Shown here: positions 35,478 through 48,400 of the stretch, piece after piece
How positions within the stretch are numbered: the stretch's first letter is position 1
Layout: the number at the start of each line of letters is the position of its first letter
NCBI GenBank assembly: GCA_006176705.1
Contig: QRFJ01006385.1
Location: 1-64,000, forward strand
DNA: 64,000 nt
From: Cocos nucifera
Lineage: Eukaryota; Streptophyta; Magnoliopsida; Arecales; Arecaceae
Direction of reading: 5' to 3'
The notes under the pieces: generated by a model
The model's database searches: none
What the model saw: the letters and a program-made list of their open reading frames with translations, nothing else
Told to the model about the DNA's origin: nothing
Translations under genes and position numbers: made by a program

Positions 35478-38400
35478 GTGGCCACTTTCCTATCACTCCG
35501 ATCATTGTTGGATAATGATAAGTTGGTGGGATCCAACTTTGATGGCTAGTACCAAAAGTTGAAGATTGTCTCAGAGCATGAACGGATCCTATATATGCTG
35601 ATGGATCCTACACTTGAGGAGCCAGCTGCCAATGCACATGGAATAGTCAGAGACACTTATTAGAAGTGGCTCAGTGACCAAATCATGGTGGGCTGTATTA
35701 TGCTGACTGCAATGAGCAATGAGTTCAGTCACAAGTTTGAGACAGCTCAGCCAAACTAAATGCTCCAAGTGTTGGAGGATTCTTTTGGCACACCCGATGA
35801 TGTTGAGAGGTACAAGACTAGTTGTGCCATCTTCAATGCTAGAATGGGGGATGGTGCCTCTATCACTGATCATGTATTGTACATGATCGAGTTGATAGAG
35901 TGCTTGAGCAAGCCCGACTTTCCCTTGCATAAACAACTTGGGAAAGATGCAATATTGAACTTGCTGCCCAAGTTTTATCTCCCATTTCTTACACATTATA
36001 AAATATCAAAGCCTGAAGTGGACTTTCATGGGTTACTGGGGTTACTTTAGAACTTTGAGAAGGATCACCAACTCCGTAAGAAGTCGGTGAACTTAGTGGA
36101 AGGTTCGTCTTCTCGTTCTCGATCCCTTGGGAAAGGGAAGAAGAATAAGAAGAAGAAAGCCAAGAAGGTGCATGTGCATGTTTGGACATCTGTGCAGGCT
36201 CAAACCCCAAAGACCAAGCCCGCTAAGAGTCAAGCGGAATGCTTCTTTTGCAAGAAGCAGGAGCACTGGAAGAGGAACTATCCTCAGTACATTGCCTCAC
36301 TGAATCCAAATATGCAGAGAAAAAAGCGAGCTATTACTGGGCAAGGTATTTATATGATAACTCCTCGTAATTTCTCTATTAAAGATATTATTGATTGGGT
36401 ATTGGATACCGATAGTCCTTACTATATTTGCAATTCATTGTAGGGATTGCAGGTCAGTAGAAGATTCGAGCAAGGCGAGAGATTCCTAAACGTGGGAGAT
36501 GGAAGACTAGTTCCAGTTCTAGCTTTAGGAATTTTGAAACTTGTATTTGAATCTCATATCATTGTTCTTAGTGATTGTCATTTCTATCCTAGTTTCTTTT
36601 TAAATATCATTTCAATAGGCCTTTTGGCCATGAATAATTATGAAATTTGAATAAAGAAATGAGTTTGTAATGTCATTGTGAATGGTGTTACTCCTTTCTA
36701 TGGACAATTAAACAATGGTGTATATATGTTATCATAATCTGTTAATGTAGGCTATTGTACTGGCAAGCATCCTAGATTAGATAGTGTATCAGATATCTAC
36801 TTATGGCACTGTAGGCTAGGTCATATAAATAAGAACAGGATAAACATGTTGACTCAAGAGGGAATCCTCGAAGTTAATGATTATGAATCACTTCTAACTT
36901 ATGAATCTCGTCTTCTTAGTAAAATGACTAAGTCACCTTTTACTGGATAAGGTGAGAGAGCCAATGAGCTCTTAGGTCTAGTACATACTGATGTATGTGG
37001 ACCAATGAGCATAAGTGTTAGAGGTGGATATGTCTACTTCATCACTTTCATAGATGATTTATCCAGATATGGATATGTCTATCTGATAAAAAATAAGTCA
37101 AATTCTTTTGAAATATTCAAATGATTCCATAGTGAAGTAGAAAAATAAACTAGGAAGAGTATTAAAACTCTTCGATCTGATCAAGAAGGAGAATACCTTT
37201 CTGGTGAGTTTCTCACATATCTAGGAGAGAGTAGAATTCTCTCCCAATGGACTCCTCCTAGAACATCATAGCATAATGGTGTGTTTGAAAGGAAGAATTG
37301 GACTTTGTTAGACATGGTCCGATCCATGATGGGATTTGCCAGCTTGCTGATATCCTTCTAGGGATATGCACTTGAATTGACTTGTTATCAATTAAATAGG
37401 ATTTCAAGTAAGTCTGTAGTTAAAACCCCATATAAGATATGGATAGGATGTAAGCCAACACTTTCACACCTTAGGGTTTGGGGGTGCTCGACTTATGTGA
37501 AACGGTTAGTTATAGACAAACTTGGACCTAGGTCTGACAAGTGTACATTCATAGGATACCCAAAAGAGACCAAAGGATACTATTTCTACCATGCTGATGA
37601 ACAAAAGGTGTTCATCAACCTTAGGGAAACCATTTTGGAAAAGAAGTTTCTTGGTGAAGGAACTATTACCCCTAAGGTTGAACTTGATGAAGTTCAACAA
37701 GTAGAAAGTCCAACACAGAATGTTGAACCTAAGTCGGATTTGATCAAATTAGATCCAAAGCCTAGTGAAGCCGCACCATTAAGGCGATCCGATAGAGTAC
37801 CCCACCATCTAGATAGATACTATGGATTCTTGATCCAGAATGGTGATCCCATCGAACTCGATGAGAACAATGAGGATTCGATCACTTATATAGATGGGAT
37901 GCACAGACCCGACTCTAAAAAATGGCTAGAAGCCATAAGATCCAAAATAGATTCCATGAAGGTCAATGATGTATGGACATTAGTTGACCCACCTAAAGGG
38001 GTTAAACCCATTGGGTGTAAATGGATCTTCAAAAGGAAGAGTGGCACTGACGAAAAGGTGGAGTCCTATAAAGCCCATCTACTTTCCAAGATGTATCATC
38101 AACGTTATGGTATTAACTATGATGAGACGTTCTCCGCTGTAGCAATGCTCAAGTCTATTCGGATCATGCTTGTCGTTGCTGTCCATCTGGACTATGAGAT
38201 CTGGCAGATGGATGTGAAGATAGCTTTCCTAAATGGAGAGCTGATCGAAGAGGTGTACATGATACAACCTGAGGGTTCACATCAATAGATGAGTCCAAGG
38301 TGTGCAAGCTTCAGAGATCCATTTATGGATTGAAGCAGGTATCTCAAAGTTGGAACATGCATTTTGATAAAGTGATCAAAACGTATGGCTTCATTAAGAA

Positions 38401-39447
38401 CGAAGAAGAATCCTACATTTATAAATGGGCAAATGGTCCAGCAGTGGTATTTCTTATTTTGTACGTGGACGATATTCTCTTAATCAGGAATGACATCCCC
38501 GTACTACAAGGAATAAAAGTCTGGTTGTCATCACAGTTCTCCATAAAGAATTTGGGTGAAGCATCCTACATCCTAGAGATGAAGATCTATAGGGATAGAT
38601 CTAAAAGGATGCTTGGTACATCCCAATCCACGTATATAGAAACTATGCTGAAGAGGTTCAGCATGGAGAATTCCAAAAAGGGCTATCTTTCAATAGGCCA
38701 AGAAATTTTTCTCTCTAAGAAGGACTGTTCGATAACTCTTGAAGAGAGAGAGTGTATGAGTAGAATTCCATATGCTTCAGTAGTGGGGTCTATTATGTAT
38801 GTAATGACATGTATGAGATCAAACATGGCATACTTACTAGGAGTAGTGAGTAGACACCAGTCTAATCCTAGAGAAAATCACTGGAAGGGGGTTAAAACCA
38901 TCCTTAAGTATTTGAGAAATACTAAAGACCAATGGTTGGTTTATGGTGAGTCAAATCTGAAGCTTATGGGATTTACAGACTCCAGCTTTTAATTTGATCG
39001 TGATGACAGTAAAAGTGTGTCAGGATGTATCTTACAATAAATGATGGAGCCATCTACTAAAAAATTTCCAAGCAGCATATAGTGGCCGACTCTGTTTTTG
39101 AAGCAGAGTACATGGCAGCCTCAGATGCAGCAAAGAAAGTTGTATGGCTGAGGAAGTTCATCACCGAGCTCGGAGTAGCACTCTCTATTGATGGTCTAGT
39201 CTTGCTCTACTGCAACAGCACTGGTGCCATAGCTTAAGCAAAGAAACCGAAGGCAAAGCAACGAACAAAGCACATTCTACGTCGCTTCTATTTGGTCTGT
39301 GAGATCGTGGATCATGGTAACGTCGACCTTCAGAAGATCGACGGATAGGAGAACCTAGCCAATCCCTTCACTAAAGCCCTGGCAATCAAGTAGTTCGACA
39401 ACCATAAGTCGAAGATGGGTATTAGATATTGTGCCGAGTGGCTTTAG
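35478..39447 (+). pseudogene. gag-pol: Element H gag-pol
   Basis: The codon aligned with the gag start is GTG at 35478, so the ATG appears lost. Then Gag, with stops near 35551, 35660 and 35758; a zinc knuckle altered to CFFCKKQEHWKRNY (last Cys lost); a protease with LDTDSP; integrase with LWHCRLGH, HTDVCGP and SDQEGEY; RT with YGLKQVSQSWN and YVDD (about 38464); RNase H with FTDSSF, ADSVFEAEYMAAS and YCNSTGA. The integrase codon at 37146-37148 is TAA, as in B and K. A TAG at 38286-38288 and a TAA near 38990 also break the frame. The terminal TAG precedes the PPT. The two longest open stretches are 37377-38288 and 38300-38992. Confidence 0.9.
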
Positions 39448-39448
39448 G

Positions 39449-39460
39449 ATAAGTGAGAGT
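39449..39460 (+). other. Polypurine tract of element H
   Basis: ATAAGTGAGAGT directly before the 3' LTR (TGTTGGAAAT), in the same place as in A. Confidence 0.7.
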
Positions 39461-41936
39461 TGTTGGAAATTATGTTCCAAAGTCAATCGTCAGTCTATTG
39501 ATGGTTGAGATATTGTAATTAATTTATTAATTAATAAAAAAATATTTTGACATCTTTTTTTGTCATAAGTTTACATCTTCTAATGAACTCCATTATTGTG
39601 ATGAAGTCCTTAAGACTATTTAGTTTCGATAAAGAGAGGATTTATCGATTAGTCCTTAAATTTATTCATGATCAAATAATAGGTTGTTAAATAGGACGAT
39701 AGCGTCTATCGAGCATAGATCGCTATATGCCTTATAGATTGGTTGTCTTCTTAACCAAGGTGTGTGGAGACACTGGTATGGCATACAGGTGAGATGTATG
39801 GGTACATCATCATTGAACGTGATCAACTCCAAAGCATTCTACTATCGAGAATGTCTCTAATAGGATATAGGTATAAGTATCCCTTAGAACTTGAGATCAC
39901 CTCAGTGACTTGCAAGCAACTCACTGTGCTTTGGTACTGGACTAACTAAATTTCTAATTCAGTAATGGAAGGCTTTTGAGCACAATCAAGTACTTACGAA
40001 GTTGGAGTATGATCAAGATGAAATTGACCACTCCAAGAGTTGGAGAAGAATGTATCACTATATTTCAATATAGCAAAACCTTGGCTAGGGTAATCCATCA
40101 GATGAATTTGATATTTTAAAATATAATATGGACAACCTGATCAGAGTTGATAGTTGAACTCTAATGTGTCCTATGAGCATTATGGTCAAGAGGATGAATT
40201 ATATGGAAACTATATCCGCATGGGTTCTAAGGATGGTGTTCTACACCTTCGATCTATCCGACCGTCGGGTATAATTGCTAGATGGTCACTTTGATTGGTA
40301 CAAACATTTATTCTTATGCTACCAACTTAGGTTCAGACCTATGAAGTAACACACATTAGAGCTTATGATCTGATCAGATGGTTGATCAATGATTAAGAAT
40401 CATTATAAGGTTAAACAATCAATACAATTGGTATTTAACCTAGTTCAAGTGTTATGGGAGGATCGATTATCAATTGGACTGCTAATTGGCTTAATTTGAT
40501 TAAGCCAATAGACTAAGATTAGGTCTAATTAAATATTATTTAATTAGATTTAGTTTGGGCTTGATTGGATCAAGTTCAATTGATTTATTGGATAAGCCAA
40601 GTGCAAGGAAGAACTAGTCCTAGTCTAACAAGGACTCGGATTAACCTAATTTTCTAATTTAATTAGAAAATAAATTAGAATTAAATATAATTTAATCTAA
40701 TTTAAATAATTTTTAAATAGGTTAGCACCTTATTTAATTGGATTGATTTAATCTTAATTTTATTTGGTTAAAAGATCTTGTTTGATCAAGTCAAAATAGG
40801 AGTCCTAGTGTGACTAGGACTCCCTATCTCCTTGCACCACCTTGGTCCCAACGCCCCCCATACCTATTTTTTAGGTATTTTTCATGAAAAATCTCTTTCT
40901 TCTTGATTTTCATGTCCCCTCTCTCCCTCCAAGTCATATTTGGAAGTTAGGTGGAAGATCAAGTCAAAGGAGGAATTGGTTTTGCTTTGGATTCTATGAG
41001 ATGGAATCCTTGTTGACCAAAACATCTTTCCTTGAGTGCCGCCTTCTCTTTTAATTAATTCTTCTCTTATTCCATAAAAATAATCTTTTTTCTTATGCAC
41101 CCTCCCTTGCTAGTCCATGCCAAAAATTATGGACGAGGCGCCCAACTCTTTCCATGTTTGGATATTCGTAGTCTAGGAATTTGACCTAACTTGAACTCTT
41201 CCTTTTCCCTATTTATTAGATGAATTTTGTTCTAATTTTTTATGGAATATAGAGCTTTGGGAGAGGTTTGGGGTGTGCAAAAATCAGAGGAAGAGGGTCC
41301 TTGGGCATGGGGGTTCCATAGGCATCAAACTCGGTGTCTAGGTGAGAAAAAAGAGAAGAAGAAGAGGGTCTTCTTCTAGGGCTATTTTATTTTCAATCTC
41401 TCCTCCTTTCTTTTAAGTTTTTTTTGAGAGATTATTAGATCAGCAAACTCTCATCTTCATTCTCATATTTTGGAGAGTCCAAATTTTAAAAAAGGGAGCA
41501 TCGGATCGACCATCGAATAAAGATCAGCACAGTACTAGTATGCTGTGCTGATTTCCTGCATCGGACTTTAAATCAGAGATCGTAGGCCCGTGTGGACGAC
41601 TCCTGAAGGCCGGATGCATGTGCGGCTCATGACTTCATCCTCAAGCCTAGATCAGCAAGTTAAAATATCTAAACTTGCTTAGGTAATAGATCTGATCTAT
41701 AAACTTCATACCTGCATTTGATGTAGCGTAGATCTAGGTTGATTTGATCAACCTTTTTCTTTCTTATTTGATTTTAATTTTTGATTTAATATCATGCCTT
41801 AATCATGTAATAGATCTGAGATCTAGGTATTATATATGGTTATTTAAATATATTTTAGATTTATTTAAGTCTTTTTCTACAAGATCTTAAAAAAGTTTTA
41901 AGGTCTATCTGTGAAACCCTAGATCTGGTTCCTTCA
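39461..41936 (+). repeat. Element H 3' LTR
   Basis: TGTTGGAAATTATG to GGTTCCTTCA. Carries a segment at about 40720-40860 absent from the 5' LTR, including a hairpin at 40799-40823: GGAGTCCTAG and CTAGGACTCC with a five-base loop. Confidence 0.9.
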
Positions 41937-42765
41937 GTAAATTCCCCCTAGCTGACGTCCTCCCCATTCTCCTTCCTGACATTAGCTGATTTTTTTTCCA
42001 TCAACCCCCATCCATTCGAACTTCTTACATAAGCTTGGAGGGGACCCGTTGATATGTATTTGCTTCTTCAGCAGATCTCCTTCCAAGATTCTCTAATAGG
42101 ATTGTTTTCAGAGTTCTTCTCCTTCAGTCGGGCTTCTCCTTCCAGTAGAACTACTTCTAGATTCTTCTCCAGCAGACTTCCATCAAGATTTCTTCAATTG
42201 CAGAGCTTTCAAATTCCTTCTGACCAAACTTTCTACAGTCATCTAGAAGGGTCTCCTTGCCTATGCAAATCCAGTCCTATACAAAGTATGGACCAAGTAG
42301 CACACAGACTATCTTAGGGGAGTCTAAATTTCTTTAGAACTAATACAACTCAAAGTTCCTCATCGATCAATGTCTACTCCTCCAAACCTCAACTATTAAA
42401 TTCCAATGTAGTGGCATGTCACGACAACAGACACTACTCCCCATAACGAACTCCACGTTGCCCTCAATGGCCCACTATCAGACGGTTATGGTTATCACTC
42501 TTCTTTTGTTCCAGGCTCCGCCTATAAAATGAACCCTCCAGATATGTTTCTCTCTAGAACTCTCTTCTCCTTCCATAAACTCTGCTACTTTTTTTTTTGA
42601 GCACTCCATTTTTGTTGGCCAGAAGAGCTAACTTGATCATCGAAGGGTCCTACCAGAGCCACTACCCCCAACTCTGGTCAGGACTTGCCTTGCAGGTTCC
42701 TAGCAGTGACCTCATCTTCTCCAGCTCCAGCTTGATTCTGACATCAACTAGATTCTGCACCAACA
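41937..42765 (+). repeat. Element J 5' LTR, second part
   Basis: 829 bp resuming the LTR after H and ending CCAACA, the exact inverse of its start TGTTGG. Together with the first part the LTR is about 1.4 kb. A TATA box lies at 42523-42529 and a short A/T-rich, pyrimidine-rich region follows. Confidence 0.8.
42523..42529 (+). promoter_or_regulatory. TATA box of element J LTR
   Basis: TATAAAA in the context CCGCCTATAAAATGAACC, about 240 bp before the LTR end, the expected place for the R start in this LTR. Confidence 0.65.
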
Positions 42766-42768
42766 GGA

Positions 42769-42785
42769 TTGGCACTAGAGGATGG
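42769..42785 (+). other. PBS-like site of element J
   Basis: TTGGCACTAGAGGATGG starts three bases after the LTR end. Tat-type Gypsy elements usually show TTGGCGC-like sequences here. Which tRNA primes it cannot be read with confidence. Confidence 0.5.
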
Positions 42786-43011
42786 ACTCTTTGAGTCCTT
42801 ATTCTAAAATGAGTGCCAGTCAATCTTGATCCTTTTCTTTTTTTAACTCTTCAAGATCCATCGAGATCCATCTTTGTTCAATCTTTTCAGCCTAGAAATA
42901 CCTCTAAAGAAGACAACCATCTGATGATTCGCTACTTCCACTATCAGATTTGAGCTGAATCCATCCATCCCTACTCCATCACCAGCACCTCGCCCCTCTC
43001 CACTGGCGGCC

Positions 43012-43169
43012 ATGGTAGATTCGGAGCAATTCAACCTGCTGATGCAGCAAGTTTGAGGTCTCACTGAAATGGTGCATGCCATGCAGCAACCCTCAGTGAT
43101 GGCTCCACTAAAAAATCTCCTATTGGGGTGTCAAGAATCGGTCCTGAGGAGGCATACTTGGGCGAGCAG
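43012..43169 (+). pseudogene. gag: Element J gag, first part
   Basis: ATG at 43012 (MVDSEQFNLLMQQV) followed by a TGA near 43051, then open to 43169 where F is inserted. Taking out F and one AGCAG copy keeps the same reading frame into 53585, which supports a clean insertion. The starting Met is chosen for its position and the LMQQV motif typical of this family. Confidence 0.75.
43165..43169 (+). repeat. Left target-site duplication of F
   Basis: AGCAG, identical to 53580-53584 on the other side of F. A perfect 5-bp duplication is the normal mark of Copia integration. Confidence 0.93.
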
Positions 43170-45459
43170 TGGAGGAAAATCCTGATTTCTCAGACTAGGT
43201 TCGTTTAGATCTGATCGGATCAAGAGATATATTTTAAAAACTTTTTTCTTTGATCCGAATTAGATCTAGGATGTTTTAGATCTAATTTTTATTATTCTAA
43301 TAATTAAAATAAAATATAGATAAATTAAATTAGATTTAATTTACCTTGATGTTGGGTAATCCTATTACCCGTTGATGATCCTGTAAGCAGTGGAAGGTTC
43401 TGGATCTAGCCACGCAAGCGCCTGGCCTCTACCGGTATCCACTCGGGTTGGATCTGGAGATCCTCTTCTTCTCTATCACACCTCCAAAAATCAGATCTGG
43501 ATCTGATCTGGAGGATCTTCAAAACTCTTTTGAAGATCAGCAGTCGTCCTTTGCAGCAGCGCAGCCTTCTTGCTTTTGATCGCCTTTCTCTTGATCTGAA
43601 TCGCACCAACCAAGGTCCAAAACTCCTTTTGGACGTGGAGAGCAGAGGGAGAAGATGAACTATGGCATGGAGGAAGGAGAGGAGAGGCAGCCTTGGGGCA
43701 TGGGAATTATTCTTTTCTTTTGAGTTGGGCGCAGGGTCTTATTTATAGACTAAGCTGTGATCCAACTCCTCTTCCTTCCCAACCAATCACAACCCTTTGT
43801 GAAATCAGATCTAAATCTGATTGGTGGGAATAGAGTCCCCTGGATTCCTCCTTAGAGGGTGCCCTAAGACCAGTCAAAGTTGGTTCTTAGGAGAACTCTA
43901 ATTGGAATCCAAAAAGGAGATGGAGTCCTTGTCCAACAAGGACTCCTAGGCGCCTCCAACTTGGGCTCACACGCCACCCTTGGCGTGGCGTGCCCTTCTC
44001 CTTGCCAGGTTCTGGCAGGGGGACAGGCCCCCACCAGCTCTCCAATAGGTGCATGACATGTGGTCAAAAGTCAAAGTGTCAATGGTCAACGGTAGACTTT
44101 GACCAGTCAAAGAACAACTTTTGACCAAAGTCAAAGACAAGAAATGGCAGGTGACCAAAAATGGCAGGTAATGTCTTACAAAATAAGACAACCTTTTCTG
44201 ACTTGGACAACCTCCAGTCAGACCATATGAAGGCCTCTGATTGAGCACAAACTCCTTTGGCTCAGTCAGGACAACTTATTTATGATAGTAAAAGAAGAAC
44301 GTTAGGTTCAATCGAGTGCTAGCACGATTTTCTTGAACCTAATTGAATCTCATTCAGATCAATTGAACTAGATCAGTTCAATTGATGATCACCAGATTCA
44401 AACCCTTGTTTGTGTGACCCAGTTAGGTTCAGTTCTGTATGGTAATGGGATATGTCATGATCTCTATCATCGACATCATCGAAACTCCTTTCGATGGATC
44501 AGAACTCTTCTGATTCGAACAGCTAGAATGATCGATCATCTAAATCATTCTAATTGCTCCCAAAATCCACCAGTGACACCTAGCAGTATATGGTGGCAAC
44601 CCATCAGAGCTGAATGCGAACCTCTTGGTGCAGCTACCTGTGTGATTAAGTTCTTCTATCTTGAGCCCCGATCAGATTAGGGTTAAGGTGAACTCGTCAA
44701 ACCCTAGTCTCTGTCATATGATGTAATCATTCGATTCGAGTCCAATGTGAAAATCTAAATAGAAACTCTTTCTATTATTTCACTCTACCATGGCCATGGG
44801 CTTCTGGACTTGATTCTCATGATCATCATAGGGCTGCTCCTCTACCACCGAGGTAGATAGATTCCATCTTGATGCAATCCAGTTCCTACAATGAACATGC
44901 TATAGCCAACATACACCTCAGGGTTCCATATGGCTAGGAGACCGAGTAATGGTGTAGTCAAACTATAACACCCTCAAGGTGAACTGCCGATGCATCTCAG
45001 GTCAAAGAACCAGACACACTACTGCAGCATCGAGTCAGTCATTGACGAGAAGGTAGACTTCCCTAATGACTACTCGAGGTGGTCACGCTCAGTGCCCTCG
45101 TTCTCTAACGAGTACCTGTACTCTCGCTCCGGTGTCTCCACACCGTAGACTCAAGACTCATCTACTAAAGAGAAGCGATTGTACACCAACCTTCCGGATC
45201 AATCACCATCCTCGTGATGATCCTATGGTCGGGAGCATTTTATGAGTTAATAATGATTATTCATGTCTTAAATTTTCAACTCTTGAAAATATGAATTATC
45301 ATTACCATTAACTCAAAGGATGTATCACAGACACTAAATACACATATGTGATAGAAAATAACCCATTTTATTGATTATTAGTCAAAATTATAATTTTGCC
45401 CCTAGAAGTGTATTACAAGTGTCAGCCAATTCTGGCTTCTAGGGCACATATATCTAACA
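43170..45459 (-). repeat. Element F 3' LTR (2290 bp)
   Basis: Minus strand TGTTAGATATATG (45459 downwards) to TTTTCCTCCA (43170). Very similar to the 5' LTR and to the LTRs of A. Contains TATA, hairpins and W-box motifs. Confidence 0.95.
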
Positions 45460-45468
45460 ATCTCCCAC
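45460..45468 (-). other. Polypurine tract of element F
   Basis: GTGGGAGAT on the minus strand just before the LTR start, the same as in A. Confidence 0.82.
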
Positions 45469-45473
45469 TTGTC

Positions 45474-48400
45474 CTAAAGCCAATTGGCTACAAGTCTAAG
45501 TCCCATCTTCTCAAGGTGGGCTTCGATCTTCTGCTGGCCCAACGGCTTTGTAAGTGGGTCTGCCACATTATCTGCGGAGTTGACTCTCTTGACCTCGACG
45601 TAACCCTTCTCGAGGTAATCGCGGATGAGGTGGTATCGCCGCTCAATGTGCTTGGATTTCTGGTGAGACCTCGGCTCCTTAGCAAGGGCTATGGCGCCAT
45701 TGTTGTCGCAGTATAGAGGAATGGCATCTGATGGCATTACTCCAATTTCTGCAGCAAACTTCTTGTACCAGAATGCTTCCTTCGCAGCCTCTGATGCAGC
45801 GATATATTCTGCTTCCATGGTGGAATCTGCTATCACATTTGCTTGGAACTCTTCCAGCTGACAGCACCACCATTGCACACAAACAGACTCCCAGATGTCG
45901 ACTTTCGATCATCTATATCGGACATGAAATCCGAGTCTGTGTATCCCTGGACTTGGAGTTCTCCATTACCAAAGACCAACATCATATCCTTAGTTCTTCT
46001 CAAGTACTTAAGGATACATTTCACAGAAGTCCAGTGTTCTTCACCTGGATTTGACTGATATCTGCTTGTGACACTCACAGCATGGGCTATATCAGGTCGT
46101 GTACATAGCATGGCATACATGAGGCTCCCTATTGCAGAAGCATAAGGGATCTTGCTCATGCGTTCTATTTCCTCAGGTGTGCTAGGGGCACATCTTCTTG
46201 GAAAGATGAATACCATGTCTGAAGGGTATTAATCCCCTCTTAGAGTTTTCCATACTAAACCTCTTTAGTACTTCCTCTCTATGTACATCTTCTGTGAAAG
46301 TCCTAGCATCCTATTCGGTCTATCCCTATAGACCTTAATTCCTAGAATAAAGGATGCTTCACCTAGGTCTTTCATGGAGAATTCCTTGGACAACCACATC
46401 TTGACTGATGTCAACATGGGAATATCATTCCCAATAAGGAGGATGTCATCCACGTACAATACGAGGAAGACAACAGCGCTCCCACTGACCCTTTTGAAAA
46501 CACATGGTTCCTCTTCATTTTTGATGAAACCAAACTTTTTGATCACATCATTGAAAACGAGTGTTCCAGCTCCGAGATGCTTGCTTAAGTCCATATATGG
46601 ACCTTTGCAGCTTGCAAACCTTGTGATCAGTATCACTGGATGTGAAACCTAGCGGCTGTTCCATATAGATATCTTCCTCAAGATATCCATTTAAGGAATG
46701 CCGTTTTCACGTCCATTTGCCATATTTCATAATCGAAATAGGCTGCAACAGGCAAGCAATGTGCGGATGGATTTTAGCATAGCTACTGGGGAAAAAAGGT
46801 ATCCTGATAGTCAATGCCTTCGCGTTGACTATAACCTTTTGCCACTAGTCTAGCCTTGAATGTCTCCACATTCCCATCTGCACCAATCTTTCTCTTGAAG
46901 ATCCATTTACACCCAATAGGTACTATACCTTCTGGTGGATCTACCAAGGTCCAGACTTGGTTTGAGTGCATCGAGTCAATTTCTGACTGCATTGCCTCTA
47001 GCCATTTCTCGGAGTCGATATCTGATATCGCCTCGTTGTAGGTTTTGGGATCATCACCATGAGCACCATTACCTACGAGGAACATTTCCTCTACATCCTC
47101 TGAAATAATACCTAAGTATCTTTCAGGGGGACGGAAAAACTCTTTCCGATCTACGAGGTGGAGGAGGTAGTGTTCTTATTGGCTCAACCTGATTTGGTTC
47201 CACTTGGTCCTTAGCTCGTTCTGCTTGTGAGACTTTCTCATCAAGCTTAATCTGCTTTCCAATGCCGCTATCTTGAATAAACTATTTTTCAAGAAAGATG
47301 GCATGTCGACTCACAATCACATTGTGGTCTTCTGGAATGTAGAAATAGTATCCTAATGACTCTTTAGGATATCCTATGAATCGAGCTCTGAAAGGACCTA
47401 AACTCTAACTTGTCCGCTTGTTGTCTTTTGACATGAGCCGGACAACCCCAAATTCTGAGATGACTCAGACTTGGTTTCTTACCGTGCCATATCTCATACG
47501 GTGTGGTAGGAACGGTTTTAGAGGGAACCCTATTCAGTAGATAAATTGAAGTTAACAATGAGTGTCCCCAAAGAAAATCAGGGAGGTCTGTGAAGCTCAT
47601 CATGGATCGAACCATATCCAATAGAGTCCGATTTCTCCGTTCTGAAACCCCGTTGAGTTGAGGTGTTCCTGGTGGAGTCCATTGAGAGACTATGCCATTT
47701 TTCCTTGAGATAGTCTAGGAATTCCCGGCTAAGGTATTCACCTCCTCGATCTGATCGAAGAACCTTAATGGGTTTTTCCAGTTTGTTTTTCTACTTCATG
47801 TCTGAATTCTTTGAACTTTTCAAAAGCTTCAGACTTGTGTCTCATAAGATACACATACCCATACCTAGACAGATCATCGGTAAAGGTAATGAAGTAGACA
47901 AAATTGCCTCTAGCCGGCACATCAAATGGGCCGCACACATCAGTATGTACTAGGGCAAGGAGATCTGTGGCCCTCTCCCCATGTCCAACAAAAGGGAGTT
48001 TAGTCATTTTGCCTTGAAGACAAGATTCACAAGTTGGATATGACTCAAAAGTCAATGGACTCAATAGCCCATTTTTCTCCAATTTGTTGATCCTATCTTC
48101 TGCTATATGACCTAATCTCAGGTGCCATAGATATCTGTCGTTTGGACTATCCCTAGGTCGTTTGGCATTCACGTTTTGCTCGATAGTTAGAACAGGTACA
48201 TCAATATGTAGCTGATAAAGACCATTAATAAGGAAACCATTTGCAATTTTATTTCTTTCATAAAGAATGTTACAATGGTCCTTAAAGAAGGTGAATCACA
48301 TAACCTTCTTGTGCTAAGCATGAAACAGAAATCAAATTCCTGCTAGCTGCAGGCACATAATAACAGTCTTTCAAAACTAAGTCTAAACCAGATGGTAATC

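Larger units (their letters stand above)
31370..41936 (+). mobile_element. Element H: full-length degenerate Copia
   Basis: 10.57-kb plus-strand element with 5' LTR (2359 bp), PBS, leader, gag-pol, PPT and 3' LTR (2476 bp), inserted into the 5' LTR of J. The LTRs differ by a roughly 117-bp net indel and many substitutions. Older than F from the LTR divergence and coding decay. Confidence 0.92.

Noticed and set aside
42054..42794. Ser/Phe-rich ORFs (87 and 65 codons) that resemble a small secreted protein
   Set aside because: They are pyrimidine-rich LTR sequence of J around the TATA box, and the low complexity explains the composition.
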